A stretch of 64,000 nt of DNA from an uncultured Faecalibacterium sp. (lineage in GTDB: Bacteria > Bacillota > Clostridia > Oscillospirales > Ruminococcaceae). The stretch is taken from contig CAKSTO010000003.1 of assembly GCA_934501115.1 (NCBI GenBank), positions 38,856 to 102,855 on the forward strand, given 5' to 3'. Both the position numbers and the translations under genes were made by a program. This document shows, one piece after another, positions 59,606-64,000 of the stretch (within the stretch, counting starts at the first letter, position 1; each line of letters starts with the position of its first letter). The notes below the pieces were generated by a model. That model saw nothing but the letters and a program-made list of their open reading frames with translations, was not told the DNA's origin and did not search any database.

Positions 59606-59945
59606 ACAGATCATCTGATTCAAAAGATCCCGACTTTTCAAACAGAACCCGCAGATAATCTCTGCGGCCATAGAGAACACGGTCGATCGTTACTTCTTCT
59701 TTTTCGCAGTGGTAAAAAATCATATAGTTGTCACACACCAGAAAACGCTCTTCGCCAATTACTTCTGATACTGCAGAAAGAAGCTCCCCGCTCCGTGCAA
59801 AATCTTCCAGCTGATCGACCCGATCCAGAATTTTGTTGACTGTTTTTTCTGCTGCCTGTGGATTCTGCAGATCAAGCGCAATATAATCCCACACGGCATC
59901 CAGATCGCGCTGCGATTCTGCGGTATACCGAATTTTATTTTTCAT
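59604..59945 (-). CDS. RelE/ParE-family toxin
   Basis: 113 residues. IRYTAESQRDLDAVWDYIA at the N-terminus and the end (FLVCDNYMIFYHCEKEEVTIDRVLYGRRDYLRVL) are the ParE/RelE core. Toxins of this type cut mRNA on the ribosome or block gyrase; which one is not evident, though ParE similarity is greater. Its start overlaps the antitoxin end by 11 bases, so the two are co-translated. Confidence 0.9.
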   Translation of the reverse strand: MKNKIRYTAESQRDLDAVWDYIALDLQNPQAAEKTVNKILDRVDQLEDFARSGELLSAVSEVIGEERFLVCDNYMIFYHCEKEEVTIDRVLYGRRDYLRVLFEKSGSFESDDL

Positions 59946-60195
59946 TGGCTCTTGCGCGGAAGTGCGCCCTCACTTCTTCGCTGCTCAGCCAGCCTTCTTC
60001 CTCGCCGGAGCGGCGGCCTTTGGCAATCTCGCTCATCAGGCGGATGGTAGCCTGAGCCTTTTCATAATCGCGCAACTCCACGATGGCATATTTTCCGCGG
60101 CCGTTTTTGGTCAGAAAAACGGGCGAGCCCTCTTCCACATCACGCAATACTTCGTTGTAATTCCTCAGGTCAGAGATCGGTTTGATGTTCGGCAT
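59935..60195 (-). CDS. Phd/YefM-family antitoxin
   Basis: 86 residues from ATG 60193-60195 (AAAGGAG upstream). MPNIKPISDLRNYNEVLRDV and GSPVFLTKNGRGKYAIV are the Phd/YefM DNA-binding fold; the C-terminal half (EEGWLSSEEVRAHF) binds and blocks the toxin. Likely represses its own promoter, which holds a palindrome. Confidence 0.92.
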   Translation of the reverse strand: MPNIKPISDLRNYNEVLRDVEEGSPVFLTKNGRGKYAIVELRDYEKAQATIRLMSEIAKGRRSGEEEGWLSSEEVRAHFRARANEK

Positions 60196-60217
60196 AGTAT
60201 CCACTCCTTTCAGCCTT

Positions 60218-60246
60218 AGTATAGCGCAAAGCGCTGTAAAATTCAA
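60218..60246 (-). promoter_or_regulatory. Promoter and operator of the toxin-antitoxin operon
   Basis: Minus strand TTGAAT (complement of 60241-60246), 17 bases, TATACT (complement of 60218-60223). A palindrome AGCGC-AAA-GCGCT (60223-60235) overlaps the spacer next to -10, a fit place for autorepression. Confidence 0.6.
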
Positions 60247-60337
60247 CGTAAAATTTGCAGCATCCTGCGTGCGCACATACAAAAACCGGCGGCACAGTTT
60301 CCAGTGCCGCCGGATGATCCTGATTCTGAAGCAGTGC

Positions 60338-60814
60338 TCAGCCCTCGATGATCTCCACGGTCTTCATCTTGACTGGGGTGGTGGGCTTATCGTTCCAGTC
60401 GGTGCGGACGGCTGCGATCTTGTCCACAACGTCCATGCCGGAGACCACCTTGCCGAAGGCGGCGTACTGGCCGTCCAGATGGGGTGCGTCCTGATGCATG
60501 ATGAAGAACTGGCTGCCGGCGCTGTTGGGGTTCATGGCGCGTGCCATGCTGATGACGCCGCGGGTGTGCTTGATGGGGTTGTTGACACCGTTGGCAGCAA
60601 ACTCGCCCTTGATGTTCCAGCCGGGGCCGCCGGTGCCGTTGCCCAGCGGGCAGCCGCCCTGAATCATGAAACCGGGGATCACACGGTGGAAGGTCAGGCC
60701 GTTGTAAAAGCCCTCGCTGACCAGCTTCTTGAAGTTCTCACAGGTAATAGGAGCGGCTTCCTCGTTCAGCTCGATGTCGATGATGCCGCCGTCTTCCATA
60801 GTAATGCGAATCAT
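60338..60814 (-). CDS. Peptidyl-prolyl cis-trans isomerase (cyclophilin)
   Basis: 158 residues from ATG 60812-60814 (AAGGAG about 13 bases upstream). [19 protein letters not shown] (catalytic Arg and Phe region), [17 protein letters not shown] and the [15 protein letters not shown] end define cyclophilins. No signal peptide, so cytoplasmic; it speeds proline isomerisation in folding. Lone gene after the toxin-antitoxin pair. Confidence 0.95.
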   Translation of the reverse strand: MIRITMEDGGIIDIELNEEAAPITCENFKKLVSEGFYNGLTFHRVIPGFMIQGGCPLGNGTGGPGWNIKGEFAANGVNNPIKHTRGVISMARAMNPNSAGSQFFIMHQDAPHLDGQYAAFGKVVSGMDVVDKIAAVRTDWNDKPTTPVKMKTVEIIEG

Positions 60815-60944
60815 AACGCTACAATACTCCTTTTGTGTTGCCCGCAGCGCGGGGGTGTTCGGCAGAAAGACTGCCGGATATCTTCTATAGTATACCATAG
60901 CTTTTGCGGGTTACAACAGCGCAAAAGCAACGTTTTTGTAAAAT

Positions 60945-61730
60945 TTACAACTCTCCCCGCATCTCCACCATATCCGCCCAGAAACGCTTGGGGCAGTGGC
61001 TCATGCGGCATTTTTCGTTGTGCCGTGCCTGAATTTCCAGCGTCCGGTAGAACTGCGTCCACAGCTCCTGAAACTGCTGCTCACGTGCATCCGGCGGCGG
61101 CAGCTCCAGCGGAGCAGCCAATTCGATGAGCTGCGATTTGTGGTTCTGATACAGCAGCACCGCCTGATGTGCCGCATCGTAGATCATAAAGTCCTCTTCC
61201 GGGAAGCGCCCGCAGAAGTGGGGGCGCAGCAGCGGCAGGATGTAGTTTTTCGGGTGGATGACCGCGCCCAGCATTCCGCCGTGTTCCTCGAAGCGGATGA
61301 AGCCCTGAAACTTGTCTACCTCCCAGTCCAGACTCTTTTTCATCTCGTAGAGCGGGGCTACCTCCGGGTGGCCTGCCCGCTTGACCGTGCCGGACCCCAG
61401 CGCAAAGGCGAGGTGCAGAAAACGGATGAGCAGCAGCTCTTTGTCCTCCCGCCCGGAGAGAAAATCCCGGCTGACGAGATACTCCGTCTCTGCGCCCAGC
61501 TTTCGGCCAAAGCTGGCAAACACCCGCTGCGCCTTTGCGTGGTCGGTGGGGATCTCTTTGATGGGGTACAGGGTAGAGGTCTCCCGCCGGGGCGTCCAGA
61601 CGGCAAATGGGATCTCGTGCCGGGCAAAGCTCTCGAACACGCAGCACAAAAAGCCCTCAAAGCTGCCGTCGTAGAGATAAACGACATCTGCGTCGTGGAG
61701 CCGCCGTTTTACAGGGAGTTCGCCAGACAT
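60945..61730 (-). CDS. TIGR03915-family DNA repair protein
   Basis: 261 residues. YLYDGSFEGFLCCVFESFA near the N-terminus, TDHAKAQRVFASFGRKLG, and the end CRMSHCPKRFWADMVEM match the putative DNA metabolism family TIGR03915 (DUF4130). It is almost always next to the radical-SAM protein TIGR03916, as here, with a 22-base overlap. A DNA modification or repair role is inferred from that pairing. Confidence 0.88.
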   Translation of the reverse strand: MSGELPVKRRLHDADVVYLYDGSFEGFLCCVFESFARHEIPFAVWTPRRETSTLYPIKEIPTDHAKAQRVFASFGRKLGAETEYLVSRDFLSGREDKELLLIRFLHLAFALGSGTVKRAGHPEVAPLYEMKKSLDWEVDKFQGFIRFEEHGGMLGAVIHPKNYILPLLRPHFCGRFPEEDFMIYDAAHQAVLLYQNHKSQLIELAAPLELPPPDAREQQFQELWTQFYRTLEIQARHNEKCRMSHCPKRFWADMVEMRGEL

Positions 61731-63067
61731 TGTACTGCCTCCTCGCGCACCAGACGCAGAGCCGCCCGGGGTGCAACGCCCTGCCCGATGAGATTGTCCA
61801 CCGCGGGTGGAGTGAACAGGCTCAGCTGCTCACAGCTGCCGCTGAACACATTGGGGTCAATGAGTGCCCGGGTGATACGCTCCCGCCCGGCAGTGCCGCG
61901 CCCCGGGTGCGCCCCTGAAAAGCCCCGGCAGGTGATGAAATACTGTGCCCGCTTGAGCACAACGCCCATGCGCTTCAGCTCGTCCAGCCCCAGCGACGCC
62001 TGTTTGCGGGCGTGCCAGATGCGCCGGGCGCTCTTGGGGCCGATGCCCGGCACACGCAGCAGCATCTCGAAGGATGCCCGGTTCACGTCCACCGGGAACA
62101 GCCCATAGTGCTGCACGGCCCAGTTGCATTTCGGGTCGAGATAGGGGTTGAAGTTCTGATGGCTCTCGTCCAGGATCTCATCTGCCCGGAACTGATAGAA
62201 CCGAAGCAGCCAGTCGGCCTGATACAGCCGGTGTTCCCGCAGGAGCGGGGGCTTCGTGTCCAGCGCGGGCAGGCGGGTATCCTCGGTGACCGGGATGTAG
62301 GCCGAATAGAACACCCGCTTCAGGCGATACTTCTGGTACATGCCCTCGGTGAGCTTCAGGATGTGGTAGTCTGTCTCCGGAGAAGCGCCCACGATCATCT
62401 GAGTGCTCTGCCCGGCGGGGGCAAATCTGGGTGCGTGACGATAGACGGCCAGCTCCTTTTTACTCTCCGCGCCGGACACCGCGATCTGCTTCATGGGCTG
62501 GAAAATGGAGTGCCGCCCTTTATCCGGAGCCAGAAGGTTCAAGCTGCGCTCACTGGGCAGCTCCACATTGACGCTCAGACGGTCGGCCAGATACCCCAAT
62601 TGCTGCACCAGCTCCGGGCTGGTGCCCGGGATGGCTTTGGCGTGGATATACCCCCCGAAGCGGTACTCGGTACGCAGCAGCCGCAGCACGGCCAGCATCC
62701 GCTCGGTGGTGTAGTCCGGCGTGCCCAGCACGGCACTGGAAAGGAACAGACCCTCGATGTAGTTGCGGCGGTAGAACTCCACCGTCAGTTCAGCCAGCTC
62801 CCGGGGCGCAAAAGTGGCACGGGGGATGTCGTTGGATCTGCGGTTGACGCAATAGCTGCAGTCAAAGGAGCAGCAGTTGGTCATGAGCACCTTGAGCAGG
62901 CTGACGCAGCGGCCATCGGCGGTGAACGCATGGCAGCAGCCGGGGGCATAGCAGCTGCCCATGGTTCCGGCGCGGGCGGTGCGGGACGCGCCGCTGGAGG
63001 TGCAGGCAACGTCATATTTTGCGCTGTCGGCCAAGATCGTCAGCTTGTCCATGAGGGACTGTTCCAT
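61709..63067 (-). CDS. TIGR03916 putative DNA modification/repair radical SAM protein
   Basis: 452 residues. The iron-sulfur motif CSFDCSYC (Cx3CxxC) is near residue 66, after a conserved Cys cluster CYAPGCCHAF. GTPDYTTERMLAVLRLLR and a C-terminal helix-hairpin-helix (VPGIGPKSARRIWHA) suggest DNA binding, as in photoproduct-lyase relatives. GAGGCG is before the ATG. It shares a transcript with TIGR03915 and follows the S24 regulator by 12 bases. Confidence 0.92.
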   Translation of the reverse strand: MEQSLMDKLTILADSAKYDVACTSSGASRTARAGTMGSCYAPGCCHAFTADGRCVSLLKVLMTNCCSFDCSYCVNRRSNDIPRATFAPRELAELTVEFYRRNYIEGLFLSSAVLGTPDYTTERMLAVLRLLRTEYRFGGYIHAKAIPGTSPELVQQLGYLADRLSVNVELPSERSLNLLAPDKGRHSIFQPMKQIAVSGAESKKELAVYRHAPRFAPAGQSTQMIVGASPETDYHILKLTEGMYQKYRLKRVFYSAYIPVTEDTRLPALDTKPPLLREHRLYQADWLLRFYQFRADEILDESHQNFNPYLDPKCNWAVQHYGLFPVDVNRASFEMLLRVPGIGPKSARRIWHARKQASLGLDELKRMGVVLKRAQYFITCRGFSGAHPGRGTAGRERITRALIDPNVFSGSCEQLSLFTPPAVDNLIGQGVAPRAALRLVREEAVQCLANSL

Positions 63068-63079
63068 AAAAAGCGCCTC

Positions 63080-63712
63080 TTACCACTTGGCCTTGGTCTC
63101 TACCACGCGGCCTGCGATATGCAGGTGGTTCAGCTCTTCCCCCTTGATCACCATCTCGCTGTAGGCCGGGTTGAAGGGCTGCAGCACCACGCAGTTGCCA
63201 CGCTGGATGTAACGCTTCAGGGTGCCCTCGCCCTCATCGCCGTAGATCAGCACACCGAGGTCGCCATTTTCCAGCGTATCCTGCTTGTGCACGAGGGCAA
63301 GATCGCCGTCCTGAATGCGGGGCTCCATGCTGTCGCCGCGCACGACCAGATAAAAGTAGTTGGTCGGATCCTTCACGCGGGCGTACTCCTGCCCGTAGTC
63401 CTCCTCAAAGGCCAGCGCACCGTAGCCGGCCTTCACAGTGCCGATCACCGGGATCAGGCTCTCAGAATAGCTGCCGAAAAAGCGCTCTTCCGGAGCAGAA
63501 ACATTGCTCACAGGACGGTACAGCCCCAGCAGATAGTCTGCCGTGGTGTTCAGCAGCTCTGCAATGCGGGCCACTGTGGTGGGGTCGGGAGAGGACTTGC
63601 CGCTTTCCCACTTGCCGACAGCCTGCTGGGTCACACCCAGTTTGGAAGCCAGCTCAGCCTGACTGATGCCCTGCTTTTTGCGGCACTGCTTCAAAAGCTC
63701 TGAAAACGACAT
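63080..63712 (-). CDS. XRE-type repressor with S24 (LexA-like) peptidase domain
   Basis: 210 residues. Residues 1-65 are a Cro/CI helix-turn-helix (ISQAELASKLGVTQQAVGKWESGK). Residues about 85-210 are a LexA/UmuD-like domain: VKAGYGALAF is the likely cleavage region (Ala-Gly), VVRGDSMEP carries the Ser, and TLKRYI the Lys. Such repressors self-cleave with RecA when DNA is damaged. It heads the minus-strand run with the radical-SAM repair pair, so it may control it. Confidence 0.9.
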   Translation of the reverse strand: MSFSELLKQCRKKQGISQAELASKLGVTQQAVGKWESGKSSPDPTTVARIAELLNTTADYLLGLYRPVSNVSAPEERFFGSYSESLIPVIGTVKAGYGALAFEEDYGQEYARVKDPTNYFYLVVRGDSMEPRIQDGDLALVHKQDTLENGDLGVLIYGDEGEGTLKRYIQRGNCVVLQPFNPAYSEMVIKGEELNHLHIAGRVVETKAKW

Positions 63713-63756
63713 GGTAATTCTCCTTTTATCCTTATGAGTGGTTTTTTGATGCTTTT

Positions 63757-63785
63757 ATTATACAACAAAAAGATGTGCATGTAAA
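63757..63785 (-). promoter_or_regulatory. Promoter of the S24 regulator and repair genes
   Basis: Minus strand TTTACA (complement of 63780-63785), 17 bases, TATAAT (complement of 63757-63762). Leader about 40 bases; no clear operator palindrome was found. Confidence 0.65.
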
Positions 63786-63867
63786 GGCCTATCAAAAACT
63801 TTGACCAAGAAAGGTTGTGACGGATTTGTGGGTTTCGGGATCGTAAGAAAAAAATTGCGCAGAGGGC

Positions 63868-63896
63868 TTGACAGCGGGCAGTAAATCTGGTAAAGT
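63868..63896 (+). promoter_or_regulatory. Promoter of the tRNA-Ser gene
   Basis: TTGACA (63868-63873), 17 bases, TAAAGT (63891-63896), about 40 bases before the tRNA. Confidence 0.7.
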
Positions 63897-63936
63897 AAAT
63901 AGGCATTCGACACGGCGTTAGGCCGAGTGTCCACAA

Positions 63937-64000
63937 GGAGAGATGTCCGAGTGGTTTAAGGAAGCAGTCTTGAAAACTGCCGTACGGCAACGTACCGTGG
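63937..64000 (+). tRNA. tRNA-Ser (UGA), cut by the window edge
   Basis: GGAGAGATGTCCGAGTGG opens the acceptor and D arms; GCAGT-CTTGAAA-ACTGC is the anticodon arm with TGA; the long variable arm CGTACGGCAACGTACCG marks a class II tRNA. The T arm and 3' end lie outside. Confidence 0.92.

Overview
The window looks like chromosome of a Gram-positive, anaerobic, gut-type Clostridium relative of the Faecalibacterium / Oscillospiraceae kind. The basis is moderately high G+C, HrcA with a CIRCE operator, a T-box ahead of asnS, SpoVA, SpoIIP, GPR and SpoVT homologues, the MBOAT/DHHW/DUF4358 set, and many small non-coding repeats between genes. The genus is an inference from gene content, not from a database match.

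Layout. 1-1910 (minus): the start of a glucose/alpha-glucoside-type PTS IIC gene that runs off the left edge, with its RpiR-type regulator upstream. 2197-5548: M18 aminopeptidase, a convergent HI0933-type flavoprotein, and spoVT. 5859-10965: the heat-shock operon hrcA-grpE-dnaK, then dnaJ, with a strong promoter, a perfect CIRCE and a terminator. 11108-18083 (minus): a flavoprotein, a DUF308 membrane protein, a MATE exporter, a cytidylate-kinase-like protein, a C39-fold protein and a DUF624 (YesL-like) membrane protein. 18304-20003: acyltransferase plsC, a one-pass membrane protein and an unlisted 59-residue gene. 20063-22215 (minus): a large secreted beta-helix protein whose signal peptide is out of frame by one base at a G8 run. 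22672-31787: one long aromatic amino acid operon, pheA-aroB-aroC-aroE/aroK-aroQ-DAHP synthase-aroA-tyrA, ending in a WYL regulator. 32172-34181: a second secreted repeat protein, with a C10 run ahead of its promoter and a folded leader. 34278-47314: a double AAA protein, pullulanase, an HtrA protease, a GNAT-methyltransferase fusion, prfC, an aldo-keto reductase, a degenerate M23 protein and mutY. 47632-54167: T-box/asnS, spoIIP-gpr, rpsT, spoVAC-AD-AE. 54241-58488: a VanY-type carboxypeptidase, a DUF4358 lipoprotein, an MBOAT acyltransferase and its DHHW partner. 58757-59524: two paralogous double-glycine-leader peptides that look like an unmodified bacteriocin pair. 59604-63712 (minus): a ParE/Phd toxin-antitoxin pair, a cyclophilin, the TIGR03915/TIGR03916 radical-SAM DNA-repair pair and an S24 (LexA-like) regulator. 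The right edge cuts a tRNA-Ser(UGA).

The most unusual items are five. (1) Two secreted proteins, each tied to a long homopolymer: one in the coding frame, one upstream of the promoter. (2) A dispersed family of hairpins with freely changing stems but a constant CTGCGG hexaloop, placed right after stop codons. (3) The double-glycine peptide pair. (4) A compact, multi-helix RNA leader at 32049-32142. (5) An AroQ-like protein in an otherwise complete shikimate operon that lacks the residues expected at the active site. Forespore sigma-G-like promoters precede three sporulation genes, which matters because the suspected genus is usually called non-sporulating.
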